This document shows positions 35,140 through 42,904 of a DNA stretch of 54,711 nt, piece by piece (positions within the stretch are counted from its first letter, which is position 1; each line of letters begins with the position of its first letter). The notes beneath the pieces are model-generated. The model worked only from the letters and a program-made list of their open reading frames with translations. It searched no databases and had not been told where the DNA came from. Location: NCBI RefSeq assembly GCF_001936575.1, contig NZ_MSMP01000033.1, forward strand, positions 1 through 54,711, given 5' to 3'. The position numbers and the translations under genes were made by a program. This stretch comes from Tenacibaculum agarivorans. Its GTDB lineage: Bacteria; Bacteroidota; Bacteroidia; Flavobacteriales; Flavobacteriaceae.

Positions 35140-36492
35140 ATGAAGATACATTTTATTGCCATAGGAGGAAGTGCTATGCATAATTTAGCAATTGCATTAC
35201 ATGAAAAGGGGTTTGAAATAACAGGAAGTGATGATACGATTCATGATCCGTCAAAATCTAGATTAGAATCTAAAGGTTTATTACCTGTTGATTTTGGATG
35301 GTTTCCTGAAAAAATAACAAAAGATTTAGACGCAGTAATCTTAGGAATGCATGCAAAAGAAGATAATCCTGAATTAATAAAAGCCCAAGATTTAGGAGTT
35401 AGAATTTACTCTTATCCTGAATTTATATATGAACAATCTAAGCATAAAACAAGAGTAGTTATTGGTGGATCACATGGTAAAACAACTATTACTTCAATGA
35501 TTCTACATGTTTTAAACTATCATGAAAGAGAAGTTGATTATATGGTAGGAGCGCAACTTGATGGGTTTGATACAATGGTTCGTTTAACTGAAGAAAATGA
35601 ATTTATTGTATTAGAAGGAGATGAGTATTTGAGTTCACCTATAGATAGAAGGCCTAAATTTCATTTGTATAAACCTAATATTGCTTTGTTGAGTGGTATT
35701 GCTTGGGATCATATTAATGTATTTCCTTCTTTTGAAAATTATGTAGAACAATTTGAGATTTTTACTGATTCTCTAATACATGGAGGAATTATGGTCTATA
35801 ATGAAGAGGATATTCAGGTGAAGAAGGTTGTTGAGAAATCTGAGAATTCAATCAAAAAATATCCATATATAACTCCTGATTTCCATATTGATAATGAGGT
35901 GACATATTTAAATACTTCGGAAGGAGATTTGCCTTTAGAGGTTTTTGGAGATCATAATTTGCAAAATATAGCTGGTGCTAAGTGGATATGTCAACATATG
36001 GGAATTGATGAAGAGGATTTTTATGAAGCGATCATTTCTTTTGGAGGAGCGAATAAAAGATTAGAAAAAATAACTGAGAATGAAACTACAGTAATTTTTA
36101 AAGATTTTGCACATTCACCTTCTAAAGTTAAAGCAACTACTCAGGCAGTAAAAAATCAATTTGCAAATAGGAATCTAGTAGCCTGTTTAGAATTACATAC
36201 ATATAGTAGCTTAAATAAAGAGTTTTTAAAAGAGTATAAAAACACTCTAGATACTGCAGATAAAGCAGTAGTTTTTTATTCTCCGCATGCTGTAAAGATT
36301 AAAAGATTAGAAGAAATATCTGAAGAACAAATATTTGATTCTTTTCAAAGAGATGATTTAATTGTGTATACAAATCCTGAAGAATTTAAAGCATTTCTGT
36401 TTAAAGAGAATTTAAAAGAAACAGCTTTGTTACTAATGAGTTCAGGAAATTATGGAGGGTTAGATTTTGAGGAGGTTAAAAGTTTGATTTAA
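35140..36492 (+). CDS. mpl: UDP-N-acetylmuramate:L-alanyl-gamma-D-glutamyl-meso-diaminopimelate ligase
   Basis: 450 aa from the ATG at 35140; the in-frame TTG one codon earlier was not used. The N-terminus MKIHFIAIGGSAMHNLAIAL and the following ITGSDD match the UDP-binding Mur ligase domain. The ATP loop is GGSHGKTTIT, near residue 110. EGDEY and the AWDHINVFPSF segment fit the central domain, and FAHSPSKVKATT the C-terminal one. Mpl attaches recovered murein tripeptide to UDP-MurNAc in the cytoplasm, allowing cell-wall recycling. The length and the missing MurC features favour Mpl over MurC. Its 3' end overlaps the convergent nucleotidyltransferase gene by 17 nt. Confidence 0.93.
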   Translation: MKIHFIAIGGSAMHNLAIALHEKGFEITGSDDTIHDPSKSRLESKGLLPVDFGWFPEKITKDLDAVILGMHAKEDNPELIKAQDLGVRIYSYPEFIYEQSKHKTRVVIGGSHGKTTITSMILHVLNYHEREVDYMVGAQLDGFDTMVRLTEENEFIVLEGDEYLSSPIDRRPKFHLYKPNIALLSGIAWDHINVFPSFENYVEQFEIFTDSLIHGGIMVYNEEDIQVKKVVEKSENSIKKYPYITPDFHIDNEVTYLNTSEGDLPLEVFGDHNLQNIAGAKWICQHMGIDEEDFYEAIISFGGANKRLEKITENETTVIFKDFAHSPSKVKATTQAVKNQFANRNLVACLELHTYSSLNKEFLKEYKNTLDTADKAVVFYSPHAVKIKRLEEISEEQIFDSFQRDDLIVYTNPEEFKAFLFKENLKETALLLMSSGNYGGLDFEEVKSLI

Positions 36493-37537
36493 TTTTCTGT
36501 ATAATATATTTTCTCATTTTTTTATTAAACAAAGATTTAAAAAGTAGTGTAGCTCTGTATTTAAAAATGTTTTTAAATTTAGTTCTCTTTTCTATATTCT
36601 TTGATTGTTCGGGATTTAAAAGAAAATAGATCTGCTTATTATAAAAAGCAATTGTTGATTGGTTTTCAATAAAATCTATAGATTTTGGAGAGCCTAAAAC
36701 TTTATAAGAGCTAAATAAAAATAAGTTTAAATCCTGAAAATGGAGCCCTTTTTTTATAGAGTTTAAAGGAGATGTACTTTGTGAAAGTATAAATAAATCG
36801 TAAGAACTTCTCAAGTTGAAAGACATCGTTGCTTTTCCAAGATCATTAAACAGTCTATTTATTGATGTCATAATGATTTTATTTTCATCTGAAAGAGAAA
36901 AGAAATTATTTTGTTTCTTTAGACTCTTAGAAATAAAATTATAATTAAAGAAAGAAAATTGTTTGTCACTTACCATTTTATAATGAACTTCTATAGAAGC
37001 AATTCTATTTTCTTTGATCATTTTAGGATAATGCCTATTGAATTTAGTAGTGTCAAATCGATCTTTATGAAACTCAGAATAACCATTGCTTTTTAAAATC
37101 TCTATAGATTTTTTAAATTCTTCATCAGATACTAAAAAATCAATATCACCAACCATTCTTTCAGCGATATCATAGTATAGACCTTCGAGAAGGTTCCCTG
37201 TTCCTTTTAAAAAGATAGGGGTGATATTATGCGATAAAAGAAGTTCATTAATTTCTTTTGCTTGTTCAATAATTTGCTGATTACGTTCTCTGTTTAAATC
37301 TGTGATATGCTGCATGTACTCCATAAGATCTTGAGGTAAGTAATCGAGAAAATCAGCTCGTTTTAAATTGCAAAAAAGTGCAGGAAAAACATAATGAGCT
37401 GTGCTAACTTTTACAACATTGTCCCAATCAATAGCATCTTCTTTTAATAAACTTTCTACAATCTTTTTGTTGTGCTCTTCATGATTTATGGTTAAGCATT
37501 TTCCTATAAAAAATAATGTTTCTTTATATGTCATCAT
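36476..37537 (-). CDS. PF14907-type nucleotidyltransferase in a PqqD/HPr-kinase-like cluster
   Basis: 353 aa; a second ATG one codon in is equally possible. IFLKG (108-112), R127 and GDIDFLV with acidic Asp131 and Asp133 are the nucleotidyltransferase motifs of the uncharacterised NTP_transf_5 family. The N-terminal 100 residues are helical and the C-terminus is basic (NKKMRKYIIQKIKSNF). It overlaps the end of the PqqD-kinase gene by 14 nt, so both are translated from one message. In a modified-peptide setting it could add a nucleotide or sugar-nucleotide-derived group to the peptide or to a partner; no member's reaction is established to my knowledge. It overlaps mpl convergently. Confidence 0.85.
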   Translation of the reverse strand: MMTYKETLFFIGKCLTINHEEHNKKIVESLLKEDAIDWDNVVKVSTAHYVFPALFCNLKRADFLDYLPQDLMEYMQHITDLNRERNQQIIEQAKEINELLLSHNITPIFLKGTGNLLEGLYYDIAERMVGDIDFLVSDEEFKKSIEILKSNGYSEFHKDRFDTTKFNRHYPKMIKENRIASIEVHYKMVSDKQFSFFNYNFISKSLKKQNNFFSLSDENKIIMTSINRLFNDLGKATMSFNLRSSYDLFILSQSTSPLNSIKKGLHFQDLNLFLFSSYKVLGSPKSIDFIENQSTIAFYNKQIYFLLNPEQSKNIEKRTKFKNIFKYRATLLFKSLFNKKMRKYIIQKIKSNF

Positions 37538-38651
37538 TCAATATGCTTTTTATAGTAGTAACCATTTTATCATTATCGGAATATGTAAGTTGATAACAGT
37601 TGGTATTAGCAAACCAGTTTAAAAATACTTCTACATTTTCAGTTTTACGAGAAATCCAAGAATCTGGGATTAATTGTTGAAAAGCTTCTATTTTAGAAAT
37701 AGAAGAGAATTTTAATCCGCTATCTTTTTGGTATTTAATGAATACTAAATCATTACATGGTAAATTATGATTCATACCATCTGTCTTTGGAGGCAGAAAG
37801 CGAACAATTTTATTTAGCCTTTTTAAATGAAATTCAGCTGTGTTTTCTAACTCAGGATACATAGGTAAAAGAGTTTCTAAGCTATTCTTTTTTATAGAAA
37901 TTGCAGAAGGAAATGTATATACGTGTTTTTTTTCAATATCTATGGGGACAAAATCATCAGCTAAGCATGTTAAACCATTGGCTTGCAGAATGGCTAAAGA
38001 GGTGCTTTTTCCATTTCCTGAATCACCTAAAATAAGTAAGGATTTTTTATTGTTACCTAAGCCAGATGCATGGAAAATTCCCATCCAATCATCTTCGGGT
38101 TTATTATGCATATATTGAACAATATACATAGAGAATTTTCCTTGAAAGTAATGAATATCTTTTCTCGGCCATGAACCAATAAATTTATGATCAATGAGTA
38201 AAGAGGTAATATTGTTTTCAGTGAAAACTTGAAAAATATGATCAACATTATTTGAAGTATTGATTTCTAAATGTGAAAATTTAGGATGAACAAGGTATTC
38301 TTCAAATTCTGATTGAAACTCAACTTTAAAAACCAAATTATTTATTTGATATAATTTAGAAATGCTAAAGTCAAGAATATTATATGCTGAAGTTATTTGT
38401 GAAGTGTCTTGTTGATTTTTAGTGTTAGGTTCGTAGATCTCGTTATTGATTTGTTTAACAAAATCAATAGCATCATTTAAAGGAACCTGAAGCTCACTTT
38501 CTAACTCTTTACTTATTTCCTCTAAAGAAATTCCATTGTTTATTTGAAGGATAATATCTGAGGTTTTTTTTTCTAATACTAAGTATTGATTAGTGTTAGA
38601 AAACCACACTACTGCTTTGTCTTCAATAAAACTTCTTAATAATATATTCAT
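37524..38651 (-). CDS. PqqD-domain fused to an HPr-kinase-like ATPase
   Basis: 375 aa. Residues 1 to about 78 resemble PqqD, the recognition element that binds leader peptides (LVLEKKTSDIILQINNGISL then EISKELESELQVPLNDAIDF). From about 190 the protein aligns with the HPr kinase core: FHASGL (H194), Walker A GDSGNGKS (209-216) and the ADDFVPI motif (231-237). No HPr, PTS gene or N-terminal HprK domain is present, so carbon-catabolite control is unlikely. HprK-like kinases beside PqqD domains occur in peptide-modification clusters, including lasso peptides in which a kinase phosphorylates the peptide tail. A 57-aa peptide gene lies 54 nt upstream, separated by a terminator. Confidence 0.88.
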   Translation of the reverse strand: MNILLRSFIEDKAVVWFSNTNQYLVLEKKTSDIILQINNGISLEEISKELESELQVPLNDAIDFVKQINNEIYEPNTKNQQDTSQITSAYNILDFSISKLYQINNLVFKVEFQSEFEEYLVHPKFSHLEINTSNNVDHIFQVFTENNITSLLIDHKFIGSWPRKDIHYFQGKFSMYIVQYMHNKPEDDWMGIFHASGLGNNKKSLLILGDSGNGKSTSLAILQANGLTCLADDFVPIDIEKKHVYTFPSAISIKKNSLETLLPMYPELENTAEFHLKRLNKIVRFLPPKTDGMNHNLPCNDLVFIKYQKDSGLKFSSISKIEAFQQLIPDSWISRKTENVEVFLNWFANTNCYQLTYSDNDKMVTTIKSILNDDI

Positions 38652-38659
38652 CGGGGGTA

Positions 38660-38692
38660 AAAATAAAAAACCTCAAGAGTTTTCTTGAGGTT
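38660..38692 (-). terminator. Terminator between the small peptide gene and the PqqD-kinase gene
   Basis: Stem AACCTCAAGA (38669-38678) with TCTTGAGGTT (38683-38692), loop GTTT, followed on the minus strand by TTTTTATTTTT. It is 14 nt past the peptide stop codon and before the kinase start. Read-through would give much peptide and little enzyme, as in many peptide clusters. Confidence 0.85.
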
Positions 38693-38705
38693 TTCATATG
38701 TAAAT

Positions 38706-38879
38706 TTAAAAATTATCTCCTGGTTTATCAATTGGAGGAGATGAAGCTTGTGCTTTTTTAGGGTTTAGAATTAGATAAGTGCCTAATGCAGTTAATGCAG
38801 TATATTTACCATAATTTCCTATTTTTTGAAGAGCTTCTTTTCTCGTAATTTCTTTTGTATTAAATTTATTATTTTTCAT
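38706..38879 (-). CDS. 57-aa peptide, candidate precursor of a modified peptide
   Basis: Found by direct translation of the gap between two larger genes. It starts with ATG at 38879 and stops with TAA at 38706. The N-terminus MKNNKFNTKEITRKEALQKI is charged and helical. A hydrophobic stretch YTALTALGTYLILNP follows, then KKAQASS and the tail SSPPIDKPGDNF. The AQA-SS junction looks like a signal-peptidase site and TRKEALQK faintly like a Tat motif, so it may be exported. The tail has two Ser, several Pro and acidic residues and would be the modified part. It begins 20 nt after the T9SS protein's stop, and a terminator follows it. The adjacent PqqD-kinase and nucleotidyltransferase are the probable modifying enzymes (inference). 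Confidence 0.75.
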   Translation of the reverse strand: MKNNKFNTKEITRKEALQKIGNYGKYTALTALGTYLILNPKKAQASSPPIDKPGDNF

Positions 38880-38899
38880 GATACAGTTTAGGGGCTAGT

Positions 38900-41755
38900 T
38901 TATTCTAAAATAATTTTCTTAGTTATATTAACAGATTCTGAGTTTAATTTTATAATATAAACTCCAGTTGCTAAGTTCGCTAAGGAAACTTTGCTCACTC
39001 CGTTAGAGTTAATATTTGTATCTGCCAACTCTTCTCCTAAAACAGAAAACACTTTTAAATTAGCTCTGTCTTGCAAACCAGTTATAGTGACTTCCTTATT
39101 GTCAGAACTGTAGATGCTTATGTTTGAAGTGTTTTCTTCAAGATCTTCATTGCTTAAGCTTTTTGCGCTAGCTCTGATGTAAAATTGACCAATTCCATTA
39201 CTAGTATTTTTTAATGTAATAGTATGGTTTCCTTCAGAAAGATTTGTAAAAGTATTGTTTTTTCTGTCCTCCAAATATATATTGACACCTGAAGGTAAAT
39301 TAGTTTCAGCTATAGAAAATGTGATTTCTTTGTTAGCTTCAGTAATTAATCCAATAGGGATAATCATAGTTTCTATGTCTGTACTCGGTAAAGATTGGAT
39401 AGCTAAATGTCTACCGTCATTATCATTCAATAATTCTGTATAAATAGCAAAATCATAATCTACTCCACCAAATAATTTAGAGTCATAACCATTATCGAAA
39501 CCTTTAGTTTTTCCATCGATATAAAATACTTTAGTTCCTTTTTTATGTCCAGCATTTTCAACAAATAACTCAAAAGAAGATTTTGGAACTTCTCTTAAGA
39601 AAGTATCAGTAGATTGGTGTGATTGATTAGAAGTTTCAAAAGTAAGATCGCCATTTGTACTAGATTCAACAAAAAATCCTTGTCCAGGAGCAATTTCTAT
39701 AGTACCATTAGCCATATTGTAAGCAACGTAATCAGTGCCGTTCCATAACCAAACAGTTTCTTCAGAAAGTAAATTAGAGTTGGCTGTTAATGAAACTAAT
39801 GTATTTGAATTTATGTATGATGTAAATGGATTACCAAATAAGTTGAAGTTATTTCGTCCTCCAGTATTAATTCTGTATTGAACATTAGAAGAGTTAATAG
39901 TACCAGTAAATGAAATATCCCCAGCACTAGCTAACTTAACAGAAAAACCTCTACCAGACACAAAGTCATCAGCTGTGGTAGCACCGTTTTGGTAATAACT
40001 CCATATAGTTGCTCCTGTATTGTTATAAGGCGCTAGACCCAAATTATTTGTTGATATGGTACCAGTTGCTAGAGTGTGGTTATCAATAAAATCTTGTACG
40101 GCTTCACCTGCTACTGGAGAAGAGATTAAATACCAGTTATTTGTAGGTAAATTTCTTGAGTAAGTAACATTTCCATTAATAGTTGCATTAGCAATCAGAG
40201 AAGCACCAGATCCTATATGTATAGAATTTACAGTTGTAGTAGAACTAACAGTAGGATAGTTAGATAATCCAGCAGGAATAACTACATCGTCAGTGCTTCC
40301 TGGAGTTAGATTATCAACCCAGTTTGAAGCAGTGTTCCAATCAGAATCAGTTACTCCAGACCATTTAATCGTAGATGCAAAAAGAATGTTATCGGTATTA
40401 TCTCTGCCAGGAGAATATAAAACAGGATTTGAGGTTATGTTTGAGTGATTTACAAAACTTCCTGTTAAGTCAGGATTTCTAGCTATTGACTGATTACTCC
40501 CTGCAGATCCGTAAGTTAATACTATAATATTGTTATTCGATTCATCTTTAATAGTAATAGTATCTCCTGTATTATTTAACCCTAAAGAACCTGTGCTTGC
40601 TGTTTGTACTAAGCCAGGTACTGTAACCGGAGTACCACCTCCAAATACTACAATAGTTTCATCTGCAGGAATTATAGTGCCGTTTGGAAAAACATGTCGA
40701 TCACTAGCGCCATCTGCTAAAACCCAGCCTGATATGTCTAGTGGACCTCCTGAAATATTATATATCTCTACAAATTCGTCTTCAGTCGTATCAGAATCTC
40801 CATCTCCATTAGCATCTCCATTAGTAGAATCTGGATCAGCATTAATCTCATTAATGACTATAGGTAAATCATCGTCGTTAATAGTAATTGTATGTTGTGA
40901 TCTGATAATATCTGCAGATCCACTAGTAACTCCAATGTTTAAGATCAAAGTTTCAGGTTCAAAATCAACATCATCATTAATATCCAAGGAAATGTTTTGA
41001 GTTCCATTAGAAGTAAAGGTTAAAGAAGATGTGTTTAGAGTATAATCTCCTGCTTCTGCAGTACTGCTTCCATCTACTGTTACGTTTATAGTAACGTCTG
41101 CAGAATAATTAGTGAAAGTTACAGGAATTAATGTGTTAAAACTAGTATCTGTTTCATTTTCAGTACTTGTATTGCTGTCAAAAGTAACCGTTGGGTTAGT
41201 CGAAGCTTCAGTTATTTTGAAGTTATCAACCCCAGCGTAGTCACTACCTCCATCTTGTCTGGCTATAATTGTAAGTCTAACATTATTTACTGCATCGGGT
41301 ACTGAAGCTGTAAATTCAGTCCAAGCATCAGTATTTTTGTCTAAGTTTACCTCTCCTTGAGAAACATCATCATGAAATATTTCAACACTTAGATTATCTG
41401 CACTATCATACCCATCGGTGATGTAGTAGAATGAAATACTTACCCCATTCGATGATGAAATATCAACATTATCAAAAGTAATGGTATGATCAAAGTTACC
41501 TCCTCCATTTGGGTTATTTAAATCTCTCATTCCCCAAAAAGAGCTTCCGTTTTGAGAAGTTGTTACATTTCCTCCTAAAGAAGAAACATTAGCCCAAACA
41601 TCTCCAGATGTATTATAAGTTGTTGGATTAATAGTGTTTGTCCAATCGTCAGTTCCTCCTTCAAAGTCTTGAAACTTTAATGTAGTTTGGCTGTAGTTAC
41701 TGAAAGTTGTAAAAATTGACATTAAGAATAATATCAATGCGTAATTGTTTTTCAT
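38900..41755 (-). CDS. T9SS-secreted protein with Calx-beta-like and lamin-tail domains
   Basis: 951 aa. Signal peptide to about 22 (FSNYSQ). A jelly-roll/MAM-like domain spans about 25-185 (FQDFEGGTDDWTN, YAGVDNFKI). A Calx-beta-like domain lies at about 190-295, ending TITINDDD. A lamin-tail domain (LTD) covers about 297-445 (IVINEINADPDSTNGDANGD, DEFVEIYNISGGPLDISGWVL). A large beta-rich region follows (WNTASNWVDN, YSRNLPTNNWYLISSPV). A type A sorting domain is at about 870-951 (ATGVYIIKLNSESVNITKKIILE). It is exported by the type IX system. The 57-aa peptide gene starts 20 nt after its stop and is probably on the same message, so the two may share a function; this link is inference. Confidence 0.92.
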   Translation of the reverse strand: MKNNYALILFLMSIFTTFSNYSQTTLKFQDFEGGTDDWTNTINPTTYNTSGDVWANVSSLGGNVTTSQNGSSFWGMRDLNNPNGGGNFDHTITFDNVDISSSNGVSISFYYITDGYDSADNLSVEIFHDDVSQGEVNLDKNTDAWTEFTASVPDAVNNVRLTIIARQDGGSDYAGVDNFKITEASTNPTVTFDSNTSTENETDTSFNTLIPVTFTNYSADVTINVTVDGSSTAEAGDYTLNTSSLTFTSNGTQNISLDINDDVDFEPETLILNIGVTSGSADIIRSQHTITINDDDLPIVINEINADPDSTNGDANGDGDSDTTEDEFVEIYNISGGPLDISGWVLADGASDRHVFPNGTIIPADETIVVFGGGTPVTVPGLVQTASTGSLGLNNTGDTITIKDESNNNIIVLTYGSAGSNQSIARNPDLTGSFVNHSNITSNPVLYSPGRDNTDNILFASTIKWSGVTDSDWNTASNWVDNLTPGSTDDVVIPAGLSNYPTVSSTTTVNSIHIGSGASLIANATINGNVTYSRNLPTNNWYLISSPVAGEAVQDFIDNHTLATGTISTNNLGLAPYNNTGATIWSYYQNGATTADDFVSGRGFSVKLASAGDISFTGTINSSNVQYRINTGGRNNFNLFGNPFTSYINSNTLVSLTANSNLLSEETVWLWNGTDYVAYNMANGTIEIAPGQGFFVESSTNGDLTFETSNQSHQSTDTFLREVPKSSFELFVENAGHKKGTKVFYIDGKTKGFDNGYDSKLFGGVDYDFAIYTELLNDNDGRHLAIQSLPSTDIETMIIPIGLITEANKEITFSIAETNLPSGVNIYLEDRKNNTFTNLSEGNHTITLKNTSNGIGQFYIRASAKSLSNEDLEENTSNISIYSSDNKEVTITGLQDRANLKVFSVLGEELADTNINSNGVSKVSLANLATGVYIIKLNSESVNITKKIILE

Positions 41756-41906
41756 TTTTGATTAATTTTTGGTTGGACAAATTACGAAAAACAAATACTT
41801 GTAATCTAGTTATTTACTATACTTTACAAAAAGATAACATTTAAATAATAAGTTGATTTTTAAGTGAAAAATGTTTTTCTAATTTAAGGATAAACAAGCT
41901 CTAGTA

Positions 41907-42851
41907 TTATAGCCCTAACTTATTTCTCCATTCTTTGTCTTTATTAGAATTTTTATTCCAGTAATCAACTTTAATTCTTTTGTTAATTTTTGCTTCAGTA
42001 GTTAATACTTTTTTATTGGCTCCATAACCGCTATTGTAAGAATCTTTCCATCCAGAAATAGTAAAAGGGAAATCTTTACTAAATTGTATAGAAAGTGTTC
42101 GTTGTAATTTAGGATAATGAATTGTATAAATGTTCTGATTTTCTAATTTTTCAATTGAAATAGTAGCTGTATAAGCTTTAAACTCTTTATGAGTACTATT
42201 CAAATAGAAGAAAGAAGGAATTATATTTTGTTCTCCTTCGGGTAATAATTCAGGGTTTAAACGTAATAGAGACCATAAATCATCTTCTAATATTGTGGAT
42301 TTTATTTTTTTGTTTTTAAAAGAAGCTCCTTCAAAATAAGAATTAAAGTTGATCAATAAATCATTTTCATTTTTCATTTCAACATAAGTCATCCCACACC
42401 ACTCTTGAATAGAAGAGGCTATTTTTAATGATGTATTTTCATTTTCAAAAGGAAAAAACGTGCTATTCATCATCGAGTAAGGGTAGATGCCAGTTGTGAA
42501 TTTTTTATTCATATTCAACTTTAAAACAGGAATGTTATCTTGTCTTTGACGATCTGCTTTAGTGTTTGATATTTTAGAAAAAGGCTCTGTTACAAAAATT
42601 AAAGTAGCAGTTCCTTCATGTAATTCTCCATAACGAGCTTGAGATAAAGTGTAGCTTGTGATTTCAGCAGTGCCATCAAACCAATACTTTTTTGATTGTT
42701 CTGATGCATTTCTTTTTTGTGAAATTTTATTATCTTCTGTAGCAATACTTTTTCTTTCAGAAGCATTGGATTGCATACAAGAATGTAAGTAAAAAGAAAA
42801 TATAACTGCCAGTAGATAGTATATGTTTTTTGTTTGGTTGATTTGAATCAT
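41907..42851 (-). CDS. Conserved lipoprotein of unknown function
   Basis: 314 aa from the ATG at 42851, which opens a lipoprotein signal (YYLLAVIFSFYLHSC, lipidated Cys at residue 25); the earlier ATG at 42881 adds ten residues before the signal and is less likely. The mature start is low-complexity and charged. The conserved-looking core is YWFDGTAEITSYTLSQARYG followed by ELHEGTATLIFVTEPFS, then NMNKKFTTGIYPYSMMNSTF and IQEWCGMTYVEM. I do not recognise a function. It faces outward from the inner or outer membrane. The clpC terminator overlaps its 5' region on the same strand, so it needs its own promoter. Confidence 0.75.
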   Translation of the reverse strand: MIQINQTKNIYYLLAVIFSFYLHSCMQSNASERKSIATEDNKISQKRNASEQSKKYWFDGTAEITSYTLSQARYGELHEGTATLIFVTEPFSKISNTKADRQRQDNIPVLKLNMNKKFTTGIYPYSMMNSTFFPFENENTSLKIASSIQEWCGMTYVEMKNENDLLINFNSYFEGASFKNKKIKSTILEDDLWSLLRLNPELLPEGEQNIIPSFFYLNSTHKEFKAYTATISIEKLENQNIYTIHYPKLQRTLSIQFSKDFPFTISGWKDSYNSGYGANKKVLTTEAKINKRIKVDYWNKNSNKDKEWRNKLGL

Positions 42852-42861
42852 TATGTGAAAT

Positions 42862-42899
42862 TTTAAAATAAAAAATCCCAAGTCATTACTTGGGATTTT
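42862..42899 (-). terminator. Intrinsic terminator of clpC
   Basis: Perfect 12-bp stem AAAATCCCAAGT / ACTTGGGATTTT (42872-42883 and 42888-42899), loop CATT, with T-rich sequence after it on the minus strand. It lies 6 nt past the clpC stop codon. Confidence 0.88.
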
Positions 42900-42904
42900 G
42901 GTAA

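Noticed and set aside
37524..38651. Reading the kinase-like gene as true HprK of carbon control
   Set aside because: It lacks the N-terminal HprK domain, has a PqqD-like domain instead, and no HPr or PTS gene is nearby.
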